Shown here in pieces: positions 12,879 to 26,148 of a stretch of DNA of 64,000 bases. The stretch lies in assembly GCA_024699855.1 (NCBI GenBank), contig JAMPIQ010000001.1:1922001-1986000 (forward strand), given 5' to 3'. Position 1 is the first letter of the stretch. Each line of letters begins with the position of its first letter. The stretch is from Aphelenchoides besseyi (taxonomy: Eukaryota > Nematoda > Chromadorea > Rhabditida > Aphelenchoididae). A program made the position numbers and the translations under genes. The notes under the pieces were generated by a model that saw nothing but the letters and a program-made list of their open reading frames with translations, was not told the DNA's origin and made no database searches.

Positions 12879-13352
12879 ATGAGTTCTCCGTTTGACTTCT
12901 TTAGTCCTCAAGAAATTCAGAAGTTCACGTTTTCTAATGGTCATGACTTTGAAGTGTGGACAGACATTCAACCCACTCTGACTGTTCAATGTTCTACATC
13001 ACACGAGCATTCCCAAAAAAATTCACGACAATCTTCGGCATACGCTCTTTTCTTCAAAGATCATCAGCCGATGGTCAGATCGCAACTCAAAAACGCAACT
13101 TTCGGTCAAATCTCAAAAGCCATTGCGGCGCTTTGGGAGTCGATTAGTGTGACAGAAAAAGAGGTAATACTTAGTGTTTCCACACATCTCCATTAACACT
13201 TTTGGTTTGATTGACAGTTGAGCTTTCAGAGTTACAAGCAACGTGTTCAAGAAATCAAGCGTCAACGACTGCTCGAAAACGCTGTGAATGGCGCTCACTT
13301 TCTCTGTCAAGAACGACCGCAAACCCGAAATCTAGAGCGAGAGATCAACTAG
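12879..13352 (+). CDS. TOX-like HMG-box protein (short)
   Basis: Two exons, 12879-13163 and 13218-13352, give 139 residues. Residues 51 to about 110 form an HMG box: SAYALFFKDHQPMVR, then NATFGQISKAIAALW and a basic helix with YKQRVQEIKRQ. The opening S-A-Y-A-L-F-F and the N-A-T-F-G turn are features of the TOX family of DNA-bending nuclear proteins. Vertebrate TOX proteins exceed 500 residues, so this is a reduced version with little outside the box. The start is the first ATG in frame. It is divergent from the PTPS gene (gap about 230 bp). Confidence 0.75.
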
Positions 13353-13565
13353 CTAATCATCGACGAGCATCTTCTTTGCTTATCTACTCGCTCCATCTAC
13401 GCAACAAAGATATTCGCCAAGATTTTCGCTTACATTACACCAATTGTTTTACTTTTCCATTTAAGACTTGAGTTTTAAGTTGCTGCCCGTTTCATAAGCG
13501 TCTCGCTTTTCGTTTGTCTGTCACTTTTTCTTCGTATTTAAACGAATAAAAACTATTTGGCGGAA

Positions 13566-14272
13566 ATGAATGACTCGGTTTTCATGGAGGAAGTTCGTTT
13601 ATACGAGAATCATGCCGAACGCGAGCGTATCGACAATCTTGCCGAATTGTACGCGGTGTTGAATTCGTTGGAGTGTTTGGAAAAAGTGTTCAGTCGTGAT
13701 TGTATTTTGCCGAAAGAATACACCGCCGAGTGTTCGAAGCTGCTTGTTCAGTACAAAGTAAGTGGATCAGTGTTTGACTCAATAGATGCTTGTGGTTTTG
13801 CAGGTAACTTTGAAGCTACTTCGTGGAATGAACACCGAGGAATTCGTTCACAAGTATCGAATCAATTGTCCCGCAGCTTTGGAGCGAATACGCGAAGATC
13901 GGCCGATTACCGTGCGCGATGATCGTGGCAACGTTCTGAAGAATATCGCTGAAATCGTCGAGTTGTTTATCACATTCATGGATCAAATCAAATTGAATAT
14001 TCGAACCGTGGATCAGCTTTTCCCAACCCTCAACGATCTTTACTCGGCAATGATTTCTATGAGCTCGTTGCCGGAGGACTCGGAAAGTAAAACGAAAGTT
14101 CAGAATTGGTATGTTCGTTTATTGATCGTGTTATGATATCAATCCTTTCAGGTACAATCGTTTAAACGGAATGAGTGCCACGGATGAAATCAGCGAAGAT
14201 GATTCACGACAAATGTTTTTGGAGATCGAAACGGCATACAATGCTTTCCAACGTTACCTTCACAACACATGA
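13566..14272 (+). CDS. vps-28: VPS28, ESCRT-I subunit
   Basis: Exons 13566-13757, 13804-14108 and 14152-14272 join to 205 residues, close to the usual 210-220. VPS28 binds TSG101/VPS23 through its N-terminal region and links ESCRT-I to ESCRT-II through its C-terminal four-helix domain during sorting of ubiquitinated cargo into multivesicular bodies. Visible family blocks are ERIDNLAELYAVL, ECSKLLVQYK, ERIREDRPITVRDDRGN, the helical LFITFMDQIKLNIR, and the C-terminal GMSATDEI and ETAYNAFQRYLH. All introns are short and canonical. The cytosolic, endosome-associated role follows from the family. Nothing unusual was seen. Confidence 0.93.
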
Positions 14273-14432
14273 ACACCTTCATCTTATCATTCCTGTAAAT
14301 AAACTTAACGGTTCATTAAACTTCACTTTACAAGATTTGTCAGTTTGATTTTAATGGTCGACTTTCCACCATTCAATTTACTTTCTCTGTGACAGCAACG
14401 TTAGTTTGTTAATTCGAATTTAGAAGCCAACC

Positions 14433-15044
14433 ATGATTGACGTGAAATCGCTTTCCGATCTTGAGCTTGGAAGTGCACTTCGTGAACGTGGACTAACTAT
14501 TCCAATTACCGAGTCGACTCGACCGTCTTGTGAACGCAAATTAATGAACTTGTTAGCCGATGGAGATACGAATCGAACTACTGTTGCCGAATCGTATGAG
14601 ATTGCTGCCGATGATCCGGTCGACAACGAGGAGGACAATGGAGATACGTTTGATACTGGTGTCGATAGTCAATTTCATGATACAGAAACCGTAGAGAACA
14701 TTCCACCACGTAAACAAACCAAACCGACTTCATCGGTCTTCAACAACTCTCAGGTTTGTCTCCGCGAACTTGTGTTAAGCTTCTTATTTCAGCGTGCCGA
14801 TCAGTTCGTTACTCAACGTCGTGTCTCGCCGATCACCGATTTCGATTCGTCACGTCACTCGGATAGCGATTCCGGTGAGACGAGCTTTCGATACTTGAAC
14901 GAAACGGAGCGTGTGAATCGTGGATCCCGTTCAGTTGCACAACCAGCTCCAATTTGGAAGTACGTGGCTTATTCGGCGGTTGCGATCGTTTTGATCAGTT
15001 TCCTCGTGTTCTTGAATCGCAACGCTCAAAACGACGAGTTGTGA
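14433..15044 (+). CDS. emr-1: Emerin (LEM-domain inner nuclear membrane protein)
   Basis: Exons 14433-14753 and 14793-15044 give 190 residues. The 39-bp intron is a multiple of three and free of stops, so a retained form would also translate. Residues 1-45 form a LEM domain (DVKSLSDLELGSALRERG and the later CERKLMNLL), the helix pair that binds BAF on chromatin. An acidic, serine-rich middle contains SFRYLNETE, similar to the conserved RYL segment of nematode emerin. A single C-terminal membrane anchor follows (WKYVAYSAVAIVLISFLVFL) with a short lumenal tail. The protein should sit in the inner nuclear membrane and tether chromatin and lamin. Confidence 0.88.
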   Translation: MIDVKSLSDLELGSALRERGLTIPITESTRPSCERKLMNLLADGDTNRTTVAESYEIAADDPVDNEEDNGDTFDTGVDSQFHDTETVENIPPRKQTKPTSSVFNNSQVCLRELVLSFLFQRADQFVTQRRVSPITDFDSSRHSDSDSGETSFRYLNETERVNRGSRSVAQPAPIWKYVAYSAVAIVLISFLVFLNRNAQNDEL

Positions 15045-16069
15045 TGATAATTTATCCGTTATACTGATTCTCGTCTCGTCCCTATTTTCGATCACTAAAG
15101 TTGTTGTTATGAAACTTTTTCAAAAGTTGGATTGTCCACTACTCTTCTGTTTTAAGGTCTCGAATAAACGTCAATGTTCTCCCATTCACTGACTACAATG
15201 CCTACGTGGTTATTATGTTTGCCGCCCGCTGTTAAGCGGGAATTTTTAATCCAAAGTGCGGAATCACTAATCACTCATTTGACATTTGGGAGGGGGACCG
15301 CTGGAAATTTTTTGTGACATGAAGAAACGCTTTTAATTTTATATCGAAAGAAAGAAAAAACAATCTTTACACGAAAATAAATTTGTTACCTTCAAAGGAA
15401 AAAATGTGAAATTTTCGATAAGAAAGTAAAATAAAGTTAAGAAGCAGTGAGAGCAAAAAACAGCAGGGCAATGGGGAGGAGAAGGGGAAACAAGACGACT
15501 ACAAAGCATAATCGAACAATTGAGGAGAAGCGAAGATAGAGCGGGAGAGATTACCAAGAACAGGCAAATTGAACGTACCATTGACGGAAGAGTCAATGTC
15601 CCCGAGAGATGAAAGTGGTGGGACGAGAGCGATCGATGTTCTTCAAATGGAAAAGCCAAAATGATTAAGCTTAAGTGGCAAGTTTGCTTTTGTTAATTTA
15701 CGTGCAATATCAATAGACATTTCTCTGTTGATTAGAATAGAGAGTGAGAGACGAGGGGAATATCGTTCATGAGAGTCGGAAATGAAGGAAGAGAGGAAGG
15801 GACTAACAACAAAAACGAAGAAGAAAAATAGCTTTGGGTAAGCCGCGGCAGTGCCTAAAATGAATCGAACACGAAAATCTTCATGCGATCAAAACAAAAC
15901 TGATCGGATAAATAGAGAAAACGAGTATTTGGAAAAACGGCTGGCGAGCAGTTGAAAATCGGAGGAATTGGGGAGCGAAGGTAAAAAATAGGCCTACTGA
16001 AGGTATTCGAGAAGACGAATCATGAACAAACAGAAGAAAACCGACTGAAATGGTCTCTGGTTCTTCTCA
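15045..16069. other. Convergent 3' region, purine-rich, no gene
   Basis: This kilobase separates the emerin stop from the stop of the G-alpha-q gene on the other strand, so it probably holds both 3' untranslated regions. From about 15340 to 16030 the + strand is strikingly purine-rich (long GA/AAG runs). The open frame read opposite this tract is serine/cysteine/phenylalanine-rich and looks like a composition artefact. No RNA gene or transposon was recognised. Confidence 0.5.
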
Positions 16070-17849
<1,780 letters not shown>

Positions 17850-20317
17850 CGGACCGTTGTTGATGGAACAACACGGTGAATGGCGACGGCGGCTCGATTC
17901 GACTTAGAAATTTGTCCAACGATTGGCGTTATCAACAACAAAATTGGCAAACAACAACGCACGTTGATTTGTAAAGCAAGAATAAACAGAAGTTGGCCAA
18001 ATGAAGTCGAGATGTTTTGACGATCCAACCAATGACTGCGATTTCGGCGGATGACAACTGGGATGCACACGTTGAATGGCGTTTTCTCCCGATCGCTCAA
18101 TTTGTTGTTTCTTTCGCGCGGTGTGTTGTGGTGTCCGTTTGTTGATTAGAAGCGCAGGCGGCACAAAAAAGCGGTGGCAACGACGCCTTGCTCTTGCCTG
18201 CGGGGTTAGCGAGAGGGTCAAGAGCTGCTCGGGCTGCACGGCAGAGAGTGGAGAGAACCGACGGTTGGCTGTGTTAGGCCGAGAAGAAGAAAAAATGCGT
18301 CGGGGCCCGGGTCTCTCTTTTTCGAGAGAGAAAAACGCAGACGCGCCAGTCCAACCGTCGGAAGCAAAACGATGTAGCAGAGATGTTGGCAGTGAAATGG
18401 AGGCGATCTGATCGCTTTTTGCCCGAAGTGTTGGTCAGCAAAGAAGCATGGATCGAACACCGTTTGGCTGTTTGGTCTCGAAACGATGCTCCCTGAAAAC
18501 ACATTAGAACCTTAAAAACACACCGACACAACAAATAAGTAAACACGCCGTCACTCGCACACACACGCAATTGATCGACGAAAATCGAAGGCAATGATTT
18601 GGCAAACGTTTATCCCTTTCCCCGTTCATTCTTCTTCTCTTCTCATCTTAACCGCACCTTTCAAACAAAACTAAAAGATGACAGCGACACGCCTTTTTGG
18701 TCCGTTAAACAGTTTGGGTTGAGAATAAACCACGAAAAAGTTTCTCATTCAATAATTTCGAAGATTTCGTTGAACAATCGGTCTCCAGCGAACAGATTTG
18801 TTTACACTAAAAATGAAGCAAAAACTAATTAATCGACCTCTTCGCCCCCCCAGAAATGAGAAAGCGCGGCGAACGGTCGGGCACGAAAATTACATCCGCT
18901 CCAAAAAGGTTATGGAAGTTTTTGAGGTTGAAATTGCGTAATCAGAATTGACAATCGATGTCACGAAAATTAGCGAAAGACCAAAAAACGCGGAGACGTC
19001 GGACGCGGGGCGAAAAGCGGCGTTTTTGGTTTTGGAAGGGATTCGCGGAAATGATCGGAGGGAAGTGGAAAAGATGGAAAGTCTTGCGAACTTATTGGCA
19101 AATTCGATACACGCAAAAAAGAGCAGATCGAAGCGCAAATTTGTGCCATTGGCTGCGTCGTGCTGAGTATGCAAAAAAAGAGCATGCGACACACGACACA
19201 CGTATTTTCATCTCCAGACTGCCATTCGGTCTTTCTTCTCTCTCGACCGCTTTTTGGCTACAGGCGGACGGAAAGACAACGAGCGTGTCAAAGAAACGAA
19301 AGCGGCGCATTTCAGTCGAGCAAGTGAGGGCCAAAACGTCCACGAAGAACGAAAAATTTGGCCTAGAATTGCGCGGCGAACTCAACGGACCTTCTCTCCA
19401 ACGAACTGACCACAACAAATGGGGAGCAATCTTGGCCGTTCGACCGGTTGGTCCGAATAGTTAAGAACCGAAATCGCTCTCGAAATACGAAGAAGACAAA
19501 AAAATGCGCGGCAAAAGATTGGCGGATCTGAATTGGATAATCGAAGAAACGAGAGCAAAAGTACAAGATCGTATTAGAAAGATGATGAATCGGAGAAGAA
19601 GATTTTGATGCAGTTGAAACGGCTTATGAGTTCATTTCGCAGTCTCGTACAAATCTCCTTTATAACTGTTTGGCTTTTAAAGTGATGTGGTCGGCAGAGT
19701 ACGATGAGCTGAAAGACGGGCGAACTGTAAACGTGTTGATCATGAACCCGCAAGCAATCATTTCACTTGTCTTGCGTATTAGCGACCGGCTTTTGGCGCA
19801 GACAATCAGAAAACCAACGGACGGACTTTGGGAGTATCCGAGAGAGTACGAAGCAGAGAGCTGCCGAGTTCCCAAAAAGTCTGTTCGTGTGGCCGAGCAA
19901 CGAAGAGACGCTCGCGGCATGAAATTAACAGAGAAACCTCGTCGTTAAACCTCCATAAATGCACGGTCTCACAGCCCCAACCCAAACTGACCACTAGACG
20001 GCCAGTCAAAAATTTTGTGTTGCACGCAATTGCTACGGTAATCCAGTGCTCGATGAATAGTGGGTATTTTTGGGCGAAGCATTGTCTTCGAGACTTCTGG
20101 GCTCCGTAATGAGAACTTTTCGTTTAATACGAAAATGTAATCACCGGTTTTGGTTGGTGAGATGATGACAAACCGATGAGTCGGCACTTCCGATCCATCA
20201 CATTTCCTATCCTTTGACTGGTGATTCAACATCGCAGAAAAATCGAACTGTTCGAGTCAAACATAACAAAATTTTTAATAACAAACGCGTGGCATCAACA
20301 CAACGAGAAAAAGGAGT
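17850..20317. other. Upstream region of the Gq gene, no supported gene
   Basis: About 2.4 kb between the Gq start and the L27 stop. It probably holds the Gq promoter and 5' untranslated exons. Several overlapping frames exist on both strands (for example 19670-19948), but none has recognisable motifs, consistent splice sites or a partner exon. The part around 18100-18500 is G+C- and CG-rich with alternating purine/pyrimidine words. Confidence 0.45.
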
Positions 20318-20773
20318 TTAGAAACGAAGTTTCGTGAACAACCACTTGTTCTTGCCCGACTTGTATCGACTCTCGAATTCTTTCTTCGTGACAGTGCGGG
20401 CCTTGCGTTTCTTGGCTGGATTCTTCAACGACTCCTTGTTGACAATAGTCTTGTCGAAATCAAAGTCGAAGACGCATCTGAAACGAACAGCAATCAGTTG
20501 AAAAGATTCAATTGAAGCCTACCGAGTTGGAAGCAAATGAGCGTAGCTTGCGACACGAATAAACGGACGAATGGTGCTACGACGAGCAATCGTCTTCTTG
20601 CCCATGGTCTTGGTCACTTTGCGCGGATACTTGTCGATTCCAGCAATCAAAGCATGACCATACGGACGTTCGTTGGAACCATCATCGTACGGCTTGACAA
20701 CGATTGCTTTACGGCCGGCGAAACGTCCACCGAGCATAATCACGACACGACCTTGTTTCATAATCTTTCCCAT
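20318..20773 (-). CDS. rpl-27: 60S ribosomal protein L27
   Basis: Component of the large ribosomal subunit. Exons 20773-20523 and 20477-20318 join to 136 residues, exactly the usual length. Family blocks are [44 protein letters not shown] and the C-terminal [10 protein letters not shown]. The ATG lies shortly after ttttcag, which suits either a leader intron or trans-splicing. No irregularity was seen. The LSG1 gene, on the same strand just upstream, works in maturation of the same subunit; this may be coincidence. Confidence 0.97.
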
Positions 20774-20922
20774 GATGCAAATTGAAGAGTCTGAAAATCG
20801 AGTTAAGAAAACAGTAGAAGTGAAAACAAGATAGCAAACGGGCACGACAACCCATGCATTGACGGTTAGATAAAACAAGTAATAACAAATATTTATTTTG
20901 CAAACATAACAATAATGTACAA

Positions 20923-22869
20923 CTAAGCGTCGTTTTCACCGTGCAACCGCCGCAACTTTTCTTTCTTTCCCTTAAAGTGTTGTTTAGCTGTTTGCACCGG
21001 TCCACGCCCTTTAACTGGTCGAATATGTGCAGCTGCTGTGTTCGCACCAAAGAAACTGTCGTCTACACGACGATCAGTCGATGAAGCGCCGATCAAATAG
21101 TTTCGACGGTTCAACTATAAGTCTAACGGTAATCGAATCATTTGATTATCAATAACTCACTTGTTGTAAGAGGGTTTGTCCAGTTTTTGTTGATTCTTTC
21201 ACTGGCAGTTCCATGACCGTGAACTTATCGAACTCACGTTGATTGAAGTCGGGAGGAGCTGCAATCCATTTCAGACGACCGTGAAAAACGTCTTTCAAAA
21301 CGATTCGCGCAGCTCGTGAACTGTCCGGAATACCGGCAGCTGACATGAAGCCTCGCATGAACGCCATGGTTGTTAGCAATTCATGAGCACTGACCGGTCG
21401 ATTCGGATCCTCGAATTCGGCCGGTTTGGGCAAAATTACCGAGTACATGACTTCGAATACCGAACGTGGAACACGAGTGCAAAGCAGTTGAACTGGCGAG
21501 TAAAAATCGTGCATTTGATCGACTGGAAGAATTCCTAAAGTCCGAAATGATTACCCTCCACGACATGCCTCAATAATTACCGTTTAAAAGCATTTCAGCG
21601 GGACTGAATCCAAATGAGGGCATCACGAGACCCGGACAGTCGCAGAGTGTAAGTTCCTCGTCGACAATGAGCGTTTGAAAGTGTTTAGTTTTGCCGGGAG
21701 TTGCGGAAACGGAAGTTTTCTTTGCACCGATTATTCGATTGATTGTCGAACTTTTGCCAACGTTCGGATATCCAACCATTCCAACGACCACAGACGACTC
21801 AGAGGTTCCGGCCAATTCTTTCAATGTGCTAATTAACTCCTAAAAGATAACACTAGAGAACCTGGATTGTGAACGCAAAGTTACCTCTGCGTTTTTAATG
21901 TATGGCACCTGAGTATCTTGTGATGCGATTTTTACGTCTTCCAACTGCTCACTCAGCTCATCGTCCACGGTGTCGTTCTTCTCCGCTGAACTCGTAGCCG
22001 ACCAGAAGATGGCATCGATGGAGTGGGTTTTGAAGTAGTTACTCCAAATTTTCACCTGTTCCGACGACAATAAGTCGGCTTTGTTCACGAGAAGAACGCA
22101 CTTCTTTGGCGGATCGAACTCGTTGGCGTAGTTCTCCAAATCGGCACTGCGAAAGAGCAGCGGATTTCGAGAGTCGACGATCTGAACGATCATATCGCTG
22201 CGCTCAAGCACACGCCAAAGTTGTCGCCATAACTCCAAATTCCGTTCGAATGGAGTCAAAACCACACCGTCACCCTAAAAGTCGTGTAATTTTTATGCGA
22301 CGGTTTTCGTTGTTACCTCTGCCACTTTAGCCAAATCGCGTTTCCATTCAAAAAACATTTCGGTTTCCTTCGCTTCCAACTCCTTAGCATTGGAATACGA
22401 GTCTCGAGGCGGTCGTCGAGGAATTCGCAAGCATCGACCCCAACGTTCGAGCAGATAGTCGAAATCTTTGCTTTGAATATCTTCAATGTTGACAATCTCT
22501 GTTGTATTCCTGAAACTCAAACCCAAATAGCAATCGAAACAAAACAGTGGACTTACACCAATTTGAAATCCTCACGAGTGGCAGCGAAATCACGTCCGGC
22601 CAAATCCGCGTTGTTGAAGAACTCGGTATAGGCATTCTCATGGGTTATCGAGGCAAGAGTCTTTGAAGGCCCTTCCTAAAAAACTGAAAAATATAACCAA
22701 TTTAGGCCAAAACTGTCGAAAGTTTAAGCGTTTAACTCACCTCATGTTCGATGATTGTTGGTCCGGCTTTCGAGTGCGAATGTCGAACTTCAGTCTTGTT
22801 GACTAGGGCGTTGCCAAGCGATTTGTTCGCTCCAGTGGGCCGCGCATTTTTTGGACGTCGTTTAGTCAT
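20923..22869 (-). CDS. lsg-1: LSG1 large-subunit GTPase (circularly permuted)
   Basis: Cytoplasmic GTPase that releases the export adaptor NMD3 from pre-60S subunits. Seven exons (22869-22741, 22675-22557, 22509-22317, 22274-21885, 21839-21581, 21534-21161 and 21114-20923) sum to 551 residues. The permuted G-motif order of the family is visible: NKADLL (G4) comes first, in front of [13 protein letters not shown] (P loop) and DCPGLV (G3). Other conserved blocks are [20 protein letters not shown] and [12 protein letters not shown]. The N-terminus [20 protein letters not shown] is basic, as in relatives, and the C-terminus is lysine-rich. The K2P channel gene is head-to-head, 530 bp away. Confidence 0.95.
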
Positions 22870-23401
22870 TGCAATCAACTTTAACGACGAATTATTGCAA
22901 TTCAGCAAAATTCCCGAAAGCTCATCGAATCGACTGTTTAGGGTACGGGCGTTGGCGAACCGATGCAAAAATCCGGTCGGGTATCAGCCGGTCGTTCAAA
23001 ACGTAATTTTCAGTTCTTGATTACCCGGAGAGTTGTTTAGAAAGGTCTACTAACAAAGTTGGTTTCATATGTTAAGCACTATTGCAAAGAGTTTATGAGC
23101 AGGACAAAACAGAATTAAAGAATATGACCACAAGCTAGTCTTAGGTTTGTATACCACTCGATCAACTTGAGGAGCAAATGACAAGTTGTTTTATTGAGTT
23201 AAACGAAATTGAATGCAAAAATAAGCGAACAAACTTGAAGAACTGCTCTTACAAACAACCGATTTGACTAACTCAATTAAACGGTCTATTGTACTCTTCA
23301 AGCAGTCACATCTGAGACCCGCTTAACGTAGAAGTGGATGCGAATATAAGTCGGCGGTTTATTGCACGAGCACTATTTTACACTCATCGGTTGGTTAGAG
23401 G
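22870..23401. promoter_or_regulatory. Divergent promoter region LSG1 / TWK channel
   Basis: A 532-bp gap between two divergent start codons, so it should contain both promoters. It is A+T-rich with repeated AACTTGA/TCAAGTT-like words around 23165-23300. No specific site could be identified. The call rests on gene arrangement alone. Confidence 0.4.
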
Positions 23402-25148
23402 ATGAGTGCAAGTAGTGTATCAATGAAGCCACAGGCCAAGGAAGTCACTCAGGTAGATTTTGTACTATTCGAATGAATACCGTATGAGATTTAGCTGATT
23501 AAAATTGCATTGCCCCATCTTGGGCTGTACGGTTTGATATTTGTTTATTTAATGGTTGGTGCTTGGATATTTCGACGACTGGAGATTAGTGCCGAACTTG
23601 TTCAACAGCAGGAACGTTTGAACGAGATTGAGGAAGTTTATAAGCGAATTCTCTACGCACTACGAAAAGAATGTCCGAATGCGAGTGATGAGAAGGTCTA
23701 CACATCACTCTCTCGATTATCCTCATTTATGGAAGGCAAAACGTTCTTGTTGTCTCCGTACAAAACTCCAGACGTGACGAAACTGTTTCCAACGAAATGG
23801 GATTTAATGTCTTCAATTTTTTACGCACTTTCGATTTTGGTAGAGAAAAGCTCTTTGTTACAAAGGTTACGATTCGTTTAGACAACAACTGGATATGGAT
23901 TCGTTTCTCCGATCACCAACGCTGGGAAGTACTTTTCCATGGCTTACGGTTTCATTGGTATTCCGTTGATGTTTTTGGCTGCTGTAGACATTGGCCACTT
24001 CTTATCGGATGTGGTACTTCGATTCTACGAAGTAGAGGACTACGTCGTCTATATATTGATTTCAACTGTTTAGCAAACCCAAAAAAAGAAGGCAAAATGG
24101 TGTGGGTGTGGTCGCAATAAGAGTGTAATTGCACAGGTCGAGACGAAAGCTTTGAAAGTTTTGACTCCAAAACGGTACTTTTAAGTGAAGACACTTAACG
24201 ATCAGTTTCTTCAGAAAGTCGATATCCGAAAAGATTAAGTCAACAAAAAAGAAAGATAATCCCAAAAAGAAGCGACTCCCACTTTCTGTGAACTTTTCAA
24301 TCTTACTTTTGTTTTGTATGTGCGGCGGATTGGTGTACATTGCGGCCGGTGGTAAAGAAAAGAACTTCATTGGCGCCTTCTTTGTGACTTTCAATCTTGT
24401 GGCCAATTTGACGGTAAACTTGAATATCAAAAAAGAAGTCGACAGCAATTATAGATGAGCGAAATGCCAATGGACTTGTACGTTGATGGCTTTGTGGCTA
24501 AGTTCATGAAAATTACAGGTCCCGTTTACTTACCGTACTCTACATTACAATTTTCGTGATGTTTGGTTCGTTATTGTTATTTTGATTCTTTCATACTCAC
24601 TGATCTTAAGGACTGGCCGTACTATCGATGTGCGCAGAGCTGGCTGCCGTTCAATTGAAGTCGATCTTCTTCAAACTCCATTATTTTGGTTGGTTTGAAT
24701 GTCCACTATTCAATAAGTCGTAAATTTTTGGTCGTAAAATCAACTGGAAACGAAGATCTCGCACCGACAAAAAGGAACAAATGGAAGTGGAAGTCAAAGA
24801 ATTGTTGAAGATAATCGACCAGATTCGAGCCAAATATCCGGAGAAGCAAGAAATCACTTCTGTTGACATTTTAAAGGTTTTTTGTGGAAGCAGTCGAAAT
24901 AGTTTTGTTTTCAGTACGTGCAAGAACTGAACGGTGGTAACGATTTCGTCACGTTGAACATGTTCATTCGACAACATCGTCGAGATACCATTGCTTTTAT
25001 GCCGCAGTCGATTGAAGCTCTGAAGTTTGCGGATGATATGGAAGAACTGGAAGACACGAATTCACGATCAATCAAAGAAGAAGACGAACTCGTTTCGCCG
25101 TCAACTCAAGACGACATCGACTTTACAGCAATGCCCTATTACATTTAG
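23402..25148 (+). CDS. Two-pore (K2P/TWK) potassium channel with atypical second pore
   Basis: Multi-exon K2P subunit. The first membrane segment (LGLYGLIFVYLMVGAWIF) is followed by an extracellular helical cap, then pore 1 with an ordinary filter (LTTTGYGF, spliced at about 23844/23881). M2-M3 (IGIPLMFLAAVDIGHFLSD and a basic KKKDNPKKKR loop) lead to the second pore near 24370-24485. There the expected TTIGxGD reads ANLTMSE, so both filter glycines are missing. The tail has HRRDTIAFMPQSIEALKFAD, which I associate with nematode TWK channels. An in-frame TAA lies at 24721-24723, which only a weak 36-bp intron (gtaaat...cgaag) would remove. Exon 1 is 23402-23452. K2P subunits dimerise to form background potassium channels, but this one's conductance is doubtful. 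Confidence 0.8.
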
Positions 25149-25288
25149 TTTCTGTTTATTGCGTAGGAATTAAAGTATTTACATTGTGAGATTGACACTA
25201 TGCGTAGAGAAATAGAAGCCATTTTTGTTGAATCATAAGACCGAAAGTATTTTAACCGAGAGATTGGTAGGAAATAGTCGTCAAGAGT

Positions 25289-25896
25289 TCAATTTACATC
25301 GATAATCTCATCTCTTCTCGCGCCCTTTCCGATCTTTGCATCCAACGCAGCAATCGCAACTTCAGTCTGAAGACAATATTGATGCAATTCGGAGGTTTTC
25401 TTTTGAATCTCGTCCAATTGACTTGTGATTGTTGGTATACGATTGAGCAGAACATCCAAATCACGAACTGCTTCCCAGTCTTCGTTCAGTTGCTGTTGTA
25501 GAGCGGACATTCGAGTGCTCGCCAAATTGGACACGCGAATCGTTTCTTGATTCAATTTCTTGGTTTGAAATAGGTACATCTTATGCCTAAATAATCATCA
25601 CCAATACACTTGAATCTTGTAAAAACCTACCGAGCTAACAAGTCTTGACCGTAGTTTGTCTTTGCTAATTTCTCTACAAACTGTCTTCCTTCACTGAAAG
25701 TCTAGAATATTAACAGCAAATTTCGCAATCACTTACGTCTCGTTTAGAGTGGATTCCGAAGAAACAAGATCAGAAGCAGCCTTTGACAGACTTCTAAAAG
25801 CGGTTTGTAAGCATCATTTTGCTGATAAACAACTCACGTCGCTAACGGAGCCAAATCATCGTAGACATTACGTGCAATGTTTCTGATTGCATCCAT
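25289..25896 (-). CDS. Coiled-coil protein, probably dysbindin-like (BLOC-1)
   Basis: Several short exons run from ATG 25896 (MDAIRNIARNVYDDLAPL) to the stop at 25289. The last exon (about 25575-25289) encodes a heptad-like segment around LNEDWEAVRDLDVLLNRIP and ending with AIAALDAKIG. The pattern of L-L-x-x-I-P followed by a helical stretch and a short acidic end resembles dysbindin, a BLOC-1 subunit in lysosome-related organelle and synaptic vesicle traffic. Total length is about 190 residues. Identification rests on helical pattern rather than strict motifs, so another small coiled-coil trafficking protein is possible. Confidence 0.5.
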
Positions 25897-26148
25897 TTTA
25901 CTACAACAAACTATATATCGCTTTCTAGTCTTCGAGAAATACATCCGCTGGTTAAGGACCTTTATGTTTGAAGAGAATGCAATGTAAATAGACTATTTAT
26001 TTTCCTAATTAACCGTCAGATTAACCGATATACCAAATAGCAAACTGAATGGCAGAGAGGAAACTTCTATTTCGAATTCTAATCGTGGAATGTGGAGATG
26101 AGCAAAAATAAAATTGAAAGGCGCTTGAGTTGAAATAACCGGTAATAT

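Noticed and set aside
15339..15659. Minus-strand frame rich in Ser, Cys, Leu and Phe
   Set aside because: It lies opposite a purine-rich 3' region. The residue bias follows directly from the pyrimidine-rich strand and no motif is present.
19670..19948. Plus-strand frame MAFKVMWSAEYDELKDG... upstream of L27
   Set aside because: It reads like protein but has no partner exons, no known family and a competing frame on the other strand. Kept only as part of the intergenic entry.
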